64,000 nt of DNA, from positions 1 to 64,000 of the forward strand of contig NZ_MUBJ01000020.1 of assembly GCF_002127535.1 (NCBI RefSeq). Direction: 5' to 3'. A program made the position numbers and the translations under genes. The notes below the pieces were generated by a model. That model had not been told where the DNA came from. It saw only the letters and a list, made by a program, of their open reading frames with translations, and did not search any database. This document shows positions 1 through 14,236 of the stretch, piece after piece. Positions within the stretch are counted from its first letter, which is position 1; each line of letters starts with the position of its first letter. This DNA comes from Xenorhabdus vietnamensis. Its GTDB lineage: Bacteria > Pseudomonadota > Gammaproteobacteria > Enterobacterales > Enterobacteriaceae.

Positions 1-35
1 GTCTTGCGAGTGCCCACACAGATTGTCTGATTCAA

Positions 36-48
36 TTGTTAAAGAGCA
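36..48 (-). promoter_or_regulatory. rRNA operon leader boxA antiterminator
   Basis: On the minus strand this reads TGCTCTTTAACAA, the boxA used by the Nus antitermination complex. It is followed by the conserved 16S leader stretch CAGACAATCTGTGTGGGCAC (about 28-9). The 16S gene itself lies beyond the left edge of the window. Confidence 0.92.
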
Positions 49-87
49 TTGCAACCGATGATTCGTTTCCCGGTTGCGAGGCTGCGT

Positions 88-115
88 ATCTTACGCTTTT
101 CGCCTCCGAAGTCAA
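88..115 (-). promoter_or_regulatory. rRNA operon promoter P2
   Basis: Minus strand: -35 TTGACT (115-110), 16-nt spacer, -10 TAAGAT (93-88). The spacing and the position between P1 and boxA match enterobacterial rrn P2 promoters. Confidence 0.8.
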
Positions 116-185
116 GCGCTTATTTTCGCTTTTCTTCGCTGCCCGCCGCGGCGTGTCTCAGCTCAGCGTCGGTCAGTGGTGGCGC

Positions 186-213
186 ATTATAGGGAGTTTT
201 ACGGCGGTGACAA
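186..213 (-). promoter_or_regulatory. rRNA operon promoter P1 with UP-like tract
   Basis: Minus strand: -35 TTGTCA (213-208), 16-nt spacer ending in CTCCC, -10 TATAAT (191-186), then a GCGCC discriminator typical of stringently controlled rrn P1 promoters. The A-rich tract upstream (about 214-252) fits an UP element and Fis region. Initiation would be near 177-179. The predicted reading frames over 36-407 are shadows of this regulatory DNA. Confidence 0.9.
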
Positions 214-282
214 TAGTTTTTTTTGATTTTTTTTCTGTTCGTGTTTTTTTTCCTCAAAATGACGTAACTATCAGCAAAAAGG

Positions 283-831
283 CTATTTTTGAGGCTCTTT
301 ATCACACGATATTTGCAAAAATGCTTCAGAAAAACAATCTACCTGTTCCCAATCAGTGTACTCGATCTCTTTTGTTGTATCTGTTTCTCCTCCAGTCATT
401 CGCATAATGAATTGGATCATAATGCGATCTAACCAGCGATAGCGCGGATAAAACAGAGCTCCAGCAAAGACTCCACATAAATCAGGTTGCCATGGACTTT
501 TAGTTAGGAACTTACGTACATAAGCATTCGTTTCTGGTGTTCTTTTTTCTGGCTTTCTCGCCGTTAAATTGACGCCAAAGAAAGCTGTTGGCATTTGCTT
601 CAACTGTTTTTGATGGCAAATGACAAAATTATGCAATGCAGAATTGAAACGCCCATAACGTATCGATGCACCTATCATTACTTTTTGGTAAGACATCAAA
701 TTTATCTGTTTCACTGTAGAAAGATTTCTTAAATCATATTCAATACCAGCACGACGGAGATTCTCTGCTATACGGGTAATAATTTTTTTGGTTTGTCCAT
801 CCTGAGTGGAATAGATCAATAAATAGCTCAT
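283..831 (-). CDS. hemG: Menaquinone-dependent protoporphyrinogen IX dehydrogenase HemG
   Basis: This 182-residue flavodoxin-fold protein should oxidise protoporphyrinogen IX to protoporphyrin IX, the penultimate step of haem synthesis, passing electrons to the respiratory quinone at the inner membrane. The N-terminal flavodoxin-type FMN loop is visible (YSTQDGQT, residues 7-14), followed by the GASIRYGRF segment typical of HemG. The C-terminal half holds the long insertion (PRYRWLDRIMIQFIMRMTGG) that distinguishes HemG from ordinary flavodoxins. Length matches the E. coli enzyme (about 181 residues). It lies downstream of trkH in the same direction and just upstream of an rRNA operon, the same arrangement as in E. 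coli. Confidence 0.93.
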   Translation of the reverse strand: MSYLLIYSTQDGQTKKIITRIAENLRRAGIEYDLRNLSTVKQINLMSYQKVMIGASIRYGRFNSALHNFVICHQKQLKQMPTAFFGVNLTARKPEKRTPETNAYVRKFLTKSPWQPDLCGVFAGALFYPRYRWLDRIMIQFIMRMTGGETDTTKEIEYTDWEQVDCFSEAFLQISCDKEPQK

Positions 832-881
832 AGATACGCCCTTATTAAACAGCGATTCTCATATAAAGGTTCAATAGATCA

Positions 882-2333
882 CTATTCGCGCCAAAAAGTT
901 GGTGTAAATAGAACTAATAATGTGAATACTTCCAAGCGTCCAAATAGCATAGTAACAACCAATATCCATTTAGCTGCCGGGCTCACTGTTACAAAGTTAT
1001 CAGCAACCGTTCCTAATCCTGGTCCCAAATTATTCAATGTTGCAGCTATGGCAGAAAAAGCAGAACGTTCGTCAATACCTGTTGCGATCAGTGACAACAT
1101 ACCAATAATGAAAACAAGTGCGTAGGCTGAAAAGAATCCCCATACTGCTTCGATAATGCGTTCAGGTAATGCCCGCTGTCCTAATTTAATGGTATACACC
1201 GCATTCGGATGCACTAAACGTTTTAATTCACGAGAGCCTTGCAAGAACAATAACAAAATACGGATAACTTTGAGACCTCCTCCCGTAGAACCCGCACACC
1301 CCCCTATAAATGCAGAACATAACAACAGGAAAGGTAAAAATAGAGGCCACCCTTGAAATTTTTCAGTTGTAAATCCAGCAGTTGTTGCCATAGAAACAAC
1401 TTGAAAAAAAGCGTGATTCAATGCCTCTAATTCTGATTCATAAACGGAATGCTGCCATAATATCAGCATACAAATTACCAATAATGCTAATTGAATTGTA
1501 ATGAACATCCGAAACTCTGGATCACGCCAATACACTTTCAAACTTCTTCCAGAAAGGACGGCAAAATGCAGGCCAAAATTACAACCCGAAATCAATAAAA
1601 AAATGGCAATAATAATATTGATGGTTGGACTATTGAAAAAGCCGATACTGGTATCATGAGTGGAAAATCCACCAATTGCGATGGTAGAAAAACTATGAGA
1701 AATAGCATCAAATACCGACATTCCTGCGGCCCACAATGCCACCGCACAGGATATGGTTAATAAGACATAAATTAGCCAGAGCGTTTTTGCTGTTTCTGCG
1801 ATACGGGGACGCATTTTATTGTCTTTCAGTGGTCCCGGCATTTCGGCGCGATAAAGCTGCATACCCCCAACACCGAGCAGAGGTAAGATTGCTACAGCCA
1901 GAACGATGATTCCCATGCCTCCCAGCCATTGCAACATTTGTCGGTAGAACAAAATGGCCTTGGGAAGATGATCAAGACCAACTAATGTCGTGGCTCCTGT
2001 TGTCGTCAAACCAGAAAACGATTCAAAAAAGGCATCTGTAACTGAAAGATTAGGTTCTTCAGAGAAGATAAACGGTAATGCCCCTACACTTCCCAATACA
2101 GTCCAAAAAAGGACGACAATCAAAAAACCTTCTTTAGGTTTAAGATCATATTTTTGATCACGATTGGGTGCCCATAATATTAAGCCAATGACAAGGGCAC
2201 AGATGAATGTCTGGCTAAATGCTCTACCTGCACCATCACGATAAATTAATGCCACCACTCCCGGAATAATCATCGTGACAGAGAAAAGAATGACAAGTAG
2301 TCCAACAATACGGGTTATGGTGCGAAAATGCAT
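882..2333 (-). CDS. trkH: Trk system potassium uptake protein TrkH
   Basis: This is the potassium-translocating membrane subunit of the Trk system, working with the cytosolic NAD-binding regulator TrkA. I chose the internal ATG at 2333 because the protein then starts MHFRTITRIVGLL as in E. coli TrkH and has exactly 483 residues; a start at 2366 would add 11 residues. Four repeated membrane-pore-membrane units are visible, with selectivity-filter glycines such as TTTGATT, AIGGF, TTAGF and STGGG. It is followed by hemG and preceded closely by yigZ, probably one transcription unit. No damage is seen. Confidence 0.94.
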   Translation of the reverse strand: MHFRTITRIVGLLVILFSVTMIIPGVVALIYRDGAGRAFSQTFICALVIGLILWAPNRDQKYDLKPKEGFLIVVLFWTVLGSVGALPFIFSEEPNLSVTDAFFESFSGLTTTGATTLVGLDHLPKAILFYRQMLQWLGGMGIIVLAVAILPLLGVGGMQLYRAEMPGPLKDNKMRPRIAETAKTLWLIYVLLTISCAVALWAAGMSVFDAISHSFSTIAIGGFSTHDTSIGFFNSPTINIIIAIFLLISGCNFGLHFAVLSGRSLKVYWRDPEFRMFITIQLALLVICMLILWQHSVYESELEALNHAFFQVVSMATTAGFTTEKFQGWPLFLPFLLLCSAFIGGCAGSTGGGLKVIRILLLFLQGSRELKRLVHPNAVYTIKLGQRALPERIIEAVWGFFSAYALVFIIGMLSLIATGIDERSAFSAIAATLNNLGPGLGTVADNFVTVSPAAKWILVVTMLFGRLEVFTLLVLFTPTFWRE

Positions 2334-2370
2334 TCGGCTTGGTTCCTTAGAAATCAGGTATAACAAATCA

Positions 2371-2982
2371 CTATGATTTTGGTATTAAAAACAAAGCACC
2401 ACGGCTTAAGTTCCGTAATTTATCACCTATCTCCCCAGCAAGAGCAGCTGGCAGTGAAACTTGCAATGTGACATTTTCAGCGTAATCACTGGCAATCACA
2501 TGTCCGGAGAATTGATGCAGCAATTGTTCCACCATTGAAATATGCGAATATTCACATTGTAACTGGTACAGTTTCTGCGGTACTTTGTATTCGGTTTGCA
2601 ACAATTTCAAAGCTTGCTGCACGCCATTACCATAAGCTTTTACCAATCCTCCTGTACCAAGTTTTATGCCACCAAAATAGCGAACAGATACCGAGGTAAT
2701 TTCTCCCAGACCACTTCCTATTAACTGAGCAATCATGGGCTTACCGGCTGTTCCGGTAGGTTCACCATCGTCAGAAAACCCCAATTGCTGTGAGTCATCC
2801 GGCGCACCAGCCACAAAAGCCCAACAATGATGGCGAGCATCAGGATATTGCTCTTTTATGCTTTGGATAAATAACTTAGCTTCATCCACCCCGCTGGTAT
2901 GCTCCAGCAGGGTAATGAAACGGCTCTTTTTTATTTCTTCAGTAAAGCTGACTGAAGCCGCAGGAATCAAATAAGGCTTCAT
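2371..2982 (-). CDS. yigZ: IMPACT-family protein YigZ
   Basis: The protein has 203 residues and belongs to the UPF0029/IMPACT family. The N-terminal domain carries the family signature (GEPTGTAGKPM, then SVRYFGGIKLGTGGLVKAYG, about residues 72-117). A smaller C-terminal ferredoxin-like DUF1949 domain covers about 140-200. The biochemical role of bacterial YigZ is not settled; an RNA or translation link is suggested by its eukaryotic relatives. Its ATG overlaps the pepQ stop codon by one base (TAATG), implying translational coupling. The order pepQ-yigZ-trkH is as in E. coli. Confidence 0.92.
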   Translation of the reverse strand: MKPYLIPAASVSFTEEIKKSRFITLLEHTSGVDEAKLFIQSIKEQYPDARHHCWAFVAGAPDDSQQLGFSDDGEPTGTAGKPMIAQLIGSGLGEITSVSVRYFGGIKLGTGGLVKAYGNGVQQALKLLQTEYKVPQKLYQLQCEYSHISMVEQLLHQFSGHVIASDYAENVTLQVSLPAALAGEIGDKLRNLSRGALFLIPKS

Positions 2983-4316
2983 TACGATAAGTGTAAATCT
3001 CTGGTCATATTTTCAATTTTTCCATCGTGAATAACGATGTTATCTTCAATGCGAATACCACCATAAGATTTCAGCATTTCGATTTTTTTCCAGTCGAAAT
3101 GCTGACGATATTCACTTTCACGCCACTGTGCTAATAAAGTTTCAATGAAATAAATCCCGGGCTCAATGGTCAAAACCATTCTTGGCTCCAAGATACGGGT
3201 GCAGCGCAAATAAGGATGCATTTCCGGGGCAGCCAGATGGGTTCCACTATCATTTTGCATAAATCCAGCAGCATCATGTACCTGCAAACCTAGAGGATGA
3301 CCGAGACCATGCGGAAGAAATGGTGTTGTCAATCCTTTCTCAACCATACTTTCTTCACTGATTCCATGAATAATATCATGTTTTTTCAGTACATTGGCTA
3401 TACGTTGATGCATCTTAATATGGTAGTCAGTATATCTGGTTCCCGTTTTAATCGTACCGATTATCGCCAGCTGTTCTTCATTCAGAGCTTTTATCAATGA
3501 GGCGAAATCGTTATTAGATTTTGCGGAATAGGTTCTAGTAATATCCGCTGCATAGCCATTATATTCAGCCCCAGCATCAATCAAAAAACTACGAATTTCA
3601 GAAGGTACTTTCTGTCGTAATTTATTGTAATGTAAAACAGCCGCATTCTCATTCAAGGCAATAATATTATCATAGGGAACATCCGTATCACGATGCCCCG
3701 TTGCCATCAAATAAAACATATTGATCTCGAATTCACTCACACCAGACAAAAATGCATCATAGGCTGCCTGATGACCATTAACGGCCGTTTTCTGAGCCTC
3801 ACGCATGCAAGCCAATTCATAATCTGTTTTATATGAACGATGGTAGCTTAAATAATCCAAAACAACTTTTGGATTGATATTGTGATCAATAATTCCCAAA
3901 GATCTAGCACGCTCTGTTTGTTCACCAATATAAGCTGTATTTTGTTTTGATAATCCATTCAGTTTTGTGCTGATATCTTCAGCATTTGCCAAATGAATCA
4001 TTTCTATTTCTTCAGTCCAGTAGCCATTAGGCAGTGGTTCTACACTGTGCCAATAATCTACTGGTGAATAAAACCAAAGTTTGGGTTTATTAACACCATC
4101 AATCCATAACCAGCAATTCGGCACTTTAGTCACAGGCACCCAAGCCTTAAAGTGTGCATTTACCTTGAAAGGATAATGACTGTCATCAAGAAAAACACGT
4201 AATGATTCACCTGAGTGAATAAGCAGGGCGTCAAGCTGAGTCCGAGCCAAGATTTCGCAGGCACGTTTTTGTAAGGTTTTAATGTGTTCGTGGTACAGAG
4301 ATGCCAACTTTTCCAT
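2982..4316 (-). CDS. pepQ: Xaa-Pro dipeptidase PepQ
   Basis: This 444-residue pita-bread-fold metallopeptidase cleaves dipeptides with C-terminal proline in the cytosol. The dinuclear metal site is complete: the Asp pair in [19 protein letters not shown], the His in [14 protein letters not shown], and the two Glu in TIEPGIYF and GGIRIEDN. Length is within one residue of E. coli PepQ and the N terminus ([16 protein letters not shown]) aligns with it, supporting the start at 4316. It is the first gene of the leftward pepQ-yigZ-trkH-hemG group and is divergent from fadBA. Confidence 0.95.
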   Translation of the reverse strand: MEKLASLYHEHIKTLQKRACEILARTQLDALLIHSGESLRVFLDDSHYPFKVNAHFKAWVPVTKVPNCWLWIDGVNKPKLWFYSPVDYWHSVEPLPNGYWTEEIEMIHLANAEDISTKLNGLSKQNTAYIGEQTERARSLGIIDHNINPKVVLDYLSYHRSYKTDYELACMREAQKTAVNGHQAAYDAFLSGVSEFEINMFYLMATGHRDTDVPYDNIIALNENAAVLHYNKLRQKVPSEIRSFLIDAGAEYNGYAADITRTYSAKSNNDFASLIKALNEEQLAIIGTIKTGTRYTDYHIKMHQRIANVLKKHDIIHGISEESMVEKGLTTPFLPHGLGHPLGLQVHDAAGFMQNDSGTHLAAPEMHPYLRCTRILEPRMVLTIEPGIYFIETLLAQWRESEYRQHFDWKKIEMLKSYGGIRIEDNIVIHDGKIENMTRDLHLS

Positions 4317-4546
4317 CTTAATTAGCCTTTTGATTTACTGACGGGAGCTTAAATATTACCACAACTCGTTATTATGGGAGCTATGACGTAAAAATCCGCC
4401 TCTCTAAAATTAAGCAACTATATTTATATTTTTCAAGGTTATAACAAAATATATTGCTACCCGTCATAAATCTTACCTGTGATCTGCCCTACAAAAAGTT
4501 AATCATTGGTTTGCATTAAATTAACACAGTAATCACAATCAACCTC

Positions 4547-4563
4547 ATCTGGTCATACCAGAT
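4547..4563. promoter_or_regulatory. FadR operator upstream of fadBA
   Basis: The sequence ATCTGGTCATACCAGAT is a near-perfect 17-bp palindrome that matches the FadR site of E. coli fadBA. It lies 26 bp before the fadB ATG, where bound FadR would block transcription until long-chain acyl-CoA releases it. Confidence 0.88.
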
Positions 4564-4589
4564 GGTATGCACTCATTGAGGAGAATGAC

Positions 4590-7951
<3,362 letters not shown>

Positions 7952-8049
7952 AACAGCTAGAAAGAGTAACTGTCGATTGAAATTTAATAATTTTTTCCCT
8001 TGTCTGTCTTGTCTATTGCGTCACTCTAAATAAGTTGTTGCCGTAGTTT

Positions 8050-8075
8050 CCCGCCTGTCAGGGGCGGGTTTTTTT
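8050..8075 (+). terminator. Rho-independent terminator of fadBA
   Basis: CCCGCC (8050-8055) pairs with GGCGGG (8063-8068) around a 7-nt loop and is followed by a run of seven T. It lies about 100 bp after the fadA stop. Confidence 0.9.
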
Positions 8076-8107
8076 ATTTTTATCGTTTTATTTTACTGAC
8101 AAACAAC

Positions 8108-8809
8108 TCAAATAAACTCAAATGCATCTCCATACATGCGATCGATAGAAGCATCGCGTTCACTACAAAACCGTTCACGAGCAATTTTTGCCATCTCAAA
8201 GCGACCTGCAATGTAGATATCATGGTTTGACAAATTACCGAAATCTTCCAAAACTGCACTAAGAACTGTCCCCGTTCTCCCACGCCAGTGTTCATCAACC
8301 TGTTCAACTACAGGAACAACAGTCAAATTAGGGTGATTTTTACTCAATGATTGTAACTCATCCAAATCATACAGGTGTTGCAACTCCCGTCCTCCCCAAT
8401 AGATAGAGATTTCTCTATGGGGATTTTCTTCCAAAGCCGCCAACAAGATAGAACGTGTATATGAAAATCCCGTTCCGCCAGCAATTAATAACATAGGATT
8501 TTCACTACCTTCACGAAACCATGCTTGACCATGTGGAATATCAATATCAATGACTTTCTGATCCAGAATCCTATCCATTACTGCCATCGCATAAAGATTC
8601 AGCTCAGAAGCACCAATATGCAATTCAATTATCTGTTTTTCTGATGGTGATGATGCCATGGAGAAAGGGCGTTTATCCCTTTCATCCATAACCACCATCA
8701 AATATTGCCCTGCACGAAAAGAAAAAGGTGAATCAGGCAATAAACGAACTCGGTAAACTGTATCTGTAATGGAGTCAACTGAAGTTACTTTACAGCTCAA
8801 TGTTGTCAT
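8108..8809 (-). CDS. fre: NAD(P)H-flavin reductase Fre
   Basis: This 233-residue enzyme of the ferredoxin-NADP reductase superfamily reduces free flavins with NAD(P)H. The flavin domain has the RPFSMAS motif (about 46-52), where the Ser binds the isoalloxazine. The nucleotide domain has [14 protein letters not shown] and ends with the family's aromatic tail region (YGDAFEFI). Length equals E. coli Fre. Reduced flavin may serve iron reduction, the UbiD/UbiX prenyl-FMN system, or bacterial luciferase if this strain is luminous, but that is inference. It lies 10 bp downstream of ubiD in the same direction. Confidence 0.93.
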   Translation of the reverse strand: MTTLSCKVTSVDSITDTVYRVRLLPDSPFSFRAGQYLMVVMDERDKRPFSMASSPSEKQIIELHIGASELNLYAMAVMDRILDQKVIDIDIPHGQAWFREGSENPMLLIAGGTGFSYTRSILLAALEENPHREISIYWGGRELQHLYDLDELQSLSKNHPNLTVVPVVEQVDEHWRGRTGTVLSAVLEDFGNLSNHDIYIAGRFEMAKIARERFCSERDASIDRMYGDAFEFI

Positions 8810-8819
8810 GCGTTCCCTC

Positions 8820-10301
8820 TTATTGCTTCAAAATATCTAATTGATCCCAAATTTCATCGACACGGGTCCGAATCTCATCGCTCATCACTATCGGACGCCC
8901 CCATTCCCTTTGTGTCTCTCCTGGCCATTTATTTGTTGCATCCAGCCCCATTTTTGAGCCTAGCCCAGAAACAGGAGATGCAAAATCGAGATAGTCAATT
9001 GGTGTATTTTCCATTAAGACAGTATCTCTTTGCGGGTCCATTCGCGTTGTTATCGCCCAGATGACATCATTCCAATCTCTCGCATTGATATCATCATCAC
9101 AAACGATAACAAATTTAGTGTACATAAATTGCCTCAGATATGACCAAACCCCCATCATCACTCGCTTGGCATGACCTGCATATTGTTTTTTCATTGTAAC
9201 GATAGCGAGCCGATAGGAGCAGCCTTCTGGTGGTAAGTAAAAATCTACAATTTCAGGAAATTGTTTTTGCAGTATTGGTACCAGGACTTCATTCAACGCA
9301 ACGCCCAGAACTGCGGGCTCATCCGGTGGACGCCCAGTGTAAGTGGAATGATAGATAGCATCGCTGCGCTGAGTAATATGTGTCACCGTAAATACCGGGA
9401 ACATATCTACTTCATTGTAATAACCGGTATGATCGCCATATGGCCCTTCCGGTGCCATTTCATCAGGCTCAATGTAACCCTCAAGGATAATTTCAGCACT
9501 GGCGGGCACTTCCAGATCATTAGATATACATTTAACAACTTCCGTTTTGTGCCCACGCAATAATCCAGCAAACGCATATTCGGATAAAGTATCAGGAATT
9601 GGAGTAACCGCCCCCAATATCGTGGCAGGATCGGCCCCCAATGCAACGGACACAGGAAAACGCTCTCCCGGATTGGCCTGACACCACTCCTGAAAATCAA
9701 GTGCACCACCACGATGTGATAACCAACGCATAATCAACTTATTTTTACCCAATACCTGTTGACGGTAGATACCCAGATTCTGGCGCTCTTTATTAGGCCC
9801 CTTAGTCACCGTCAATCCCCATGTAATCAATGGGGCGGCATCTTCCGGCCAACAATGCATAACTGGAATATGGGTAAGATCCACCTCATCTCCTGCCCAA
9901 ATTTGTTCCTGACAAGGCGCAGAACTAAGGCGTTTGGTTGGCATGTTCAAAACCTGTTTAAATTTAGGCAATTTATCTACCAAATCACGAAATCCTTTCG
10001 GTGGCTCAGGTTCTTTAAGGAAAGCCAATAATTTACCAACATCATGTAATGCCTTAACATTATCCTGCCCCATTCCCATAGCAACACGTTTAGGTGTCCC
10101 AAACAAGTTGCACAACACAGGCATCGAATATCCCTTCGGATTTTCAAATAATAAAGCAGGACCACCGGCACGAAGAGTACGATCTGCAATTTCAGTCATT
10201 TCCAGATATGGATCAACCTCTATACGAATTCGTTTTAATTCACCTGATTGTTCCAACAAGGAAAGAAAGTCTCTTAGATCGTGATATTTCATATTGTTCA
10301 T
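8820..10301 (-). CDS. ubiD: 4-hydroxy-3-polyprenylbenzoate decarboxylase UbiD
   Basis: This 493-residue prenyl-FMN-dependent decarboxylase acts in aerobic ubiquinone synthesis. Family hallmarks are [12 protein letters not shown] near the N terminus and the ELYD-equivalent acid cluster near [15 protein letters not shown] (about residue 290). The sequence is collinear with E. coli UbiD. The translation starts [12 protein letters not shown]; the second Met is an alternative start three codons in. It is followed by fre, as in E. coli. Confidence 0.95.
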   Translation of the reverse strand: MNNMKYHDLRDFLSLLEQSGELKRIRIEVDPYLEMTEIADRTLRAGGPALLFENPKGYSMPVLCNLFGTPKRVAMGMGQDNVKALHDVGKLLAFLKEPEPPKGFRDLVDKLPKFKQVLNMPTKRLSSAPCQEQIWAGDEVDLTHIPVMHCWPEDAAPLITWGLTVTKGPNKERQNLGIYRQQVLGKNKLIMRWLSHRGGALDFQEWCQANPGERFPVSVALGADPATILGAVTPIPDTLSEYAFAGLLRGHKTEVVKCISNDLEVPASAEIILEGYIEPDEMAPEGPYGDHTGYYNEVDMFPVFTVTHITQRSDAIYHSTYTGRPPDEPAVLGVALNEVLVPILQKQFPEIVDFYLPPEGCSYRLAIVTMKKQYAGHAKRVMMGVWSYLRQFMYTKFVIVCDDDINARDWNDVIWAITTRMDPQRDTVLMENTPIDYLDFASPVSGLGSKMGLDATNKWPGETQREWGRPIVMSDEIRTRVDEIWDQLDILKQ

Positions 10302-10745
10302 TTGTGCCGATTTTTAAGGAGGGAGAGCCATTATAAGCCCTCCCATGAGGGTTACAAGGTAAACTCATAACTTGCCAAAAAGCAATGGACTTAGTGCAAT
10401 CTTGTGGATCAGATTCTTCAGATGCAACGGAATGGTACCCAATCAGCTAAAATCTGCGTACCAAATTGCTCAGGAAATGTTTTATTATTACCGGGGGAGT
10501 TTACCATTACTCAGCAAAAATACTTCCATCTTCCGTTTCCTTTGTGAAAATCAAATAATTATATCATTCATGCACTAGTGATGGATTTTCCACCATTAAC
10601 GTAATATATAGGCTTTAATTGAAAATAAGCACTGCAGACTATAGAAAAATACAGATTACACTTAAAATAACTTCTATCTTTACTAATGACCCTTTAGTAC
10701 TAGTTTTGTTATGCTAGATATTCTATGCAATGGAGTCGAAATATT
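10302..10745. other. Intergenic region between divergent ubiD and rfaH
   Basis: About 440 bp separate the two divergent genes. It must hold both promoters and becomes AT-rich toward rfaH. A 68-codon frame at 10372-10578 has no ribosome site or recognisable product, so I do not call it a gene. No operator was recognised. Confidence 0.6.
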
Positions 10746-11249
10746 ATGGGAACAAAGGGACCGGGGTGGCGTCTTCTTTACTGTAAACGAGGGCAAGTTT
10801 TTCGGGCAATAGAGCATTTAGAAAGGCAAGGTGTTATTTGCCTGACACCGACAGTCAAAATTGAAAAAATCAGACGGGGCAAGCGAGCCACTGTTACTGA
10901 GCCACTGTTTCCCAATTATCTGTTTGTTTACTTTGATGCAGAGGTTATCCATACCACGACCATTAAATCAACACGCGGTGTAAATTATTTCATTCAGTTT
11001 AACACTCGAGAACCAGATATTATTCCACAAACATTAATTGATGAGTTAATGTCTATCACAGAGCAGGAATATATTGCACCAGAGACCCCAATTACTGGTG
11101 ATACGGTCTTGATTACTGAAGGTGCTTTCGAAGGCATCCAAGCAATTTATAACGAACCGGATGGGGAAACCCGATCCATTATCTTGCTGAAGATTCTTAA
11201 TAAAGAAGTCCCTAAAATATTAGATAATAAGCATTTCATCAAAATTTAA
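10746..11249 (+). CDS. rfaH: Transcription/translation regulator RfaH
   Basis: This NusG paralogue is recruited to RNA polymerase at ops elements in long surface-polysaccharide, toxin and secretion operons, where it suppresses pausing and Rho termination. The NGN domain shows the family segments WRLLYCKRGQ, HLERQGV and EPLFPNYLFVYFD. The C-terminal KOW region has the typical ITEGAFEGIQAIY. I chose ATG 10746 (167 residues) because GGAG lies at 10731-10734; the earlier ATG at 10725 has no ribosome site. The residues before WRLLYCKRGQ are a short extension compared with E. coli (MQSWYLLYCKRGQ). A terminator follows directly. Confidence 0.92.
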   Translation: MGTKGPGWRLLYCKRGQVFRAIEHLERQGVICLTPTVKIEKIRRGKRATVTEPLFPNYLFVYFDAEVIHTTTIKSTRGVNYFIQFNTREPDIIPQTLIDELMSITEQEYIAPETPITGDTVLITEGAFEGIQAIYNEPDGETRSIILLKILNKEVPKILDNKHFIKI

Positions 11250-11256
11250 TCAGAGA

Positions 11257-11278
11257 ACGGGCAAAATTGCCCGTTTTC
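11257..11278 (+). terminator. Rho-independent terminator of rfaH
   Basis: AACGGGCAA (11257-11265) pairs with TTGCCCGTT (11268-11276) across a tiny loop and runs into T residues. The stem is symmetrical enough that it could also stop leftward transcription after hemB. Confidence 0.8.
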
Positions 11279-11339
11279 AGTGTTTATTGTCTATATTATA
11301 TAGCGGAGCAGATTCTCTTTAATAATAACGTGAATAAAC

Positions 11340-12365
<1,026 letters not shown>

Positions 12366-12374
12366 CTAATATAA

Positions 12375-12398
12375 AACCCAGCGACAGAACGCTGGGTT
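12375..12398 (-). terminator. Terminator of the ubiE-ubiJ-ubiB-tatABC run
   Basis: On the minus strand AACCCAGCG pairs with CGCTGGGTT around a 6-nt loop (perfect 9-bp stem) and is followed by TTTATAT. It lies downstream of tatC and just upstream of hemB. Confidence 0.8.
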
Positions 12399-12430
12399 AA
12401 TAGCCATCGCTTTATGACAATGATGTCAGC

Positions 12431-12498
12431 ACTATCAATCAGTTGGTACTATTAATCAGTTAGTACTATTAATCAGTTAGTACTATCAATCAATTAGC
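12431..12498. repeat. Four tandem 17-bp repeats between hemB and tatC
   Basis: Units at 12431-12447, 12448-12464, 12465-12481 and 12482-12498 follow the consensus ACTATYAATCAGTTRGT. The two middle copies are identical and the last is most diverged. The repeat lies in the tatC 3' untranslated region and upstream of hemB; no function is known to me. Confidence 0.85.
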
Positions 12499-12524
12499 GA
12501 TAATCATAAATGATTAGAATCAGA

Positions 12525-13319
12525 TTATTTTTTAAAATTACCATCAGTATCACTATCTAATTCTAATTCATCTTCTGGATTGGTGGATTTACGTCTGCCT
12601 AATTTTCCAACATAGAACTGCGAAAGCAACACTCCCAACTCAAATAACAAATACATGGGAACAGCCAGCAAAGTTTGTGAGAAAACATCTGGGGGGGTTA
12701 ACAGCATACCAACCACAAACGCCCCGACTAAAATATAAGGACGTTTTCTTTTCAGAGATTCTGGCGTAACTACCCCACTCCAACACAGAAGAATAATGGC
12801 AATGGGTATTTCGAATGAAACACCAAAAGCCATAAAGAGTGCCATGACAAAGCTCAGGTAATTGCTGATATCTGTCGAAATCACAACACCTGCTGGTACC
12901 GTCTTGATAAAGAAACCAAACGCAATGGGAAAGACAACAAAATACGCAAATAGCATTCCCAGATAAAACAATACACTACTGGAAAACAGTAGGGGCATAA
13001 TCAAACGCCGTTCATGCTTATACAATGCCGGTGCAATAAATACCCATACTTGATAGAGGATCATGGGTACCGAAACAAAGATAGACACCATGATAGTTAG
13101 TTTAATCGGTGTAAAAAAAGGCGATGCAACATCTGTTGCAATCATATTTGCGCCTTTGGGTAATTGTTCCATTAAAGGAGCAGCAATAAGCCGATAAATG
13201 TCATTGGAAAAATAAACCAATGCCAGAAACACTACCAGCACAGTAATTAAGCTATTTAAAATCCGCTTACGCAGTTCAATCAGATGACTGATAAGGGGTT
13301 GAGTATCATCCACAGACAT
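12525..13319 (-). CDS. tatC: Sec-independent protein translocase TatC
   Basis: This 264-residue polytopic inner-membrane protein (six predicted helices) is the twin-arginine signal receptor of the Tat translocase. The N-terminal cytoplasmic segment ([14 protein letters not shown]) and first-loop motif ([14 protein letters not shown], then [21 protein letters not shown]) contain the conserved signal-recognition Glu and Phe residues. The later FGVSFEIPI is also a TatC signature. The C terminus is a short charged tail (about residues 240-264). tatB ends four bases upstream; the operon order is tatA-tatB-tatC. Confidence 0.95.
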   Translation of the reverse strand: MSVDDTQPLISHLIELRKRILNSLITVLVVFLALVYFSNDIYRLIAAPLMEQLPKGANMIATDVASPFFTPIKLTIMVSIFVSVPMILYQVWVFIAPALYKHERRLIMPLLFSSSVLFYLGMLFAYFVVFPIAFGFFIKTVPAGVVISTDISNYLSFVMALFMAFGVSFEIPIAIILLCWSGVVTPESLKRKRPYILVGAFVVGMLLTPPDVFSQTLLAVPMYLLFELGVLLSQFYVGKLGRRKSTNPEDELELDSDTDGNFKK

Positions 13320-13322
13320 GTT

Positions 13323-13832
13323 TCAGTGTTCGCCATTTGCTTGTTCGGATTTTTTGTTCTGCTGTTCTGGTATTACGCTCGATTTCTTTAACACAACTGG
13401 TTCTGAAATTACAGGTCTTGAAACTAACGATTCTGAACTTAACTGCTCTGAATTCGAGTGCTTTTCAGCGGGTTGAGGCATAGAAGAATGAAAATGAGTT
13501 TCATCTTCCTCCAATTCCTTCATTTCATCCGGTTTTAATTGATACGTATTTTTCAACGACTCAGCTGCTTCCTTCAGCTCTTCCATTGATGCTTTCAATT
13601 CTGGCGACAGTGATTGTAGATCAGCTTTCTCTTCCACTTTTTTCAGCGTGTCCTTAAGTTCTTGCAATTTCAGTTCCTGAGCAAGTTCATTCTGAACATT
13701 AGCCGCCAGAGAGCGCAATACCCGAATCCACCCAGCCACTGTTTTGACCGCAATAGGTAAACGTTCCGGCCCCAGAACAACCAAGCCAATGATCATCACC
13801 AACAGCAGTTCACTAAAACCAATGTCAAACAC
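13323..13832 (-). CDS. tatB: Sec-independent protein translocase TatB
   Basis: The protein has 169 residues. One N-terminal membrane helix ([26 protein letters not shown]) contains the conserved Glu near residue 8 and the GPERLP hinge of TatB. An amphipathic helix and a long acidic, variable tail rich in Glu, Ser and Val follow (about 100-169). TatB forms the substrate-receptor complex with TatC. It lies between tatA and tatC with gaps of 3 bp on each side, so it is certainly co-transcribed. Confidence 0.94.
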   Translation of the reverse strand: MFDIGFSELLLVMIIGLVVLGPERLPIAVKTVAGWIRVLRSLAANVQNELAQELKLQELKDTLKKVEEKADLQSLSPELKASMEELKEAAESLKNTYQLKPDEMKELEEDETHFHSSMPQPAEKHSNSEQLSSESLVSRPVISEPVVLKKSSVIPEQQNKKSEQANGEH

Positions 13833-13835
13833 GGT

Positions 13836-14102
13836 TTATACCTGCTCTTTATCTTTACTTTTACTCTCTGATTTTTCAGATTGTGCAGTCATAGACTTTT
13901 CAGTGAGATTTTTCGTTTCGAAATCGGCATCCTGACTCATTTTCCCTGGCTGTTCTGGCTTTTCATCATCACTCACTGCCTTTTTGAAGCCTTTTATTGA
14001 TGCCCCCAAATCTGAACCCAAAGTACGAAGCTTATTAGTACCAAACAGCAGCACGACAATGACAGCAATAATGAGTAATTGCCAAATACTTATACCACCC
14101 AT
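13836..14102 (-). CDS. tatA: Sec-independent protein translocase TatA
   Basis: This 88-residue pore-forming Tat subunit has an N-terminal helix ([20 protein letters not shown]), the TatA-specific [14 protein letters not shown] hinge and amphipathic helix, and a charged tail rich in Lys, Asp and Ser. It is the first tat gene, 134 bp downstream of ubiB. No tatE-like duplicate is seen in the window. Confidence 0.94.
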   Translation of the reverse strand: MGGISIWQLLIIAVIVVLLFGTNKLRTLGSDLGASIKGFKKAVSDDEKPEQPGKMSQDADFETKNLTEKSMTAQSEKSESKSKDKEQV

Positions 14103-14236
14103 ACTGACCTACCTCTATTTATCAGAATATTACTAGTGATTTAATTATAACCCACAAATTTTGTGCTCAGAAATAACGTAATCATATCAAGAATTGTAGC
14201 TGAATTACTTATAGTTACAGTTATGTTTAATGTTCA

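Noticed and set aside
36-407. 123-codon frame on the plus strand
   Set aside because: It runs through the rRNA promoters and leader on the opposite strand and into the hemG 3' end, with no ribosome site or recognisable protein.
10372-10578. 68-codon frame upstream of rfaH
   Set aside because: No ribosome site and no recognised family; the region is promoter DNA for two divergent genes.
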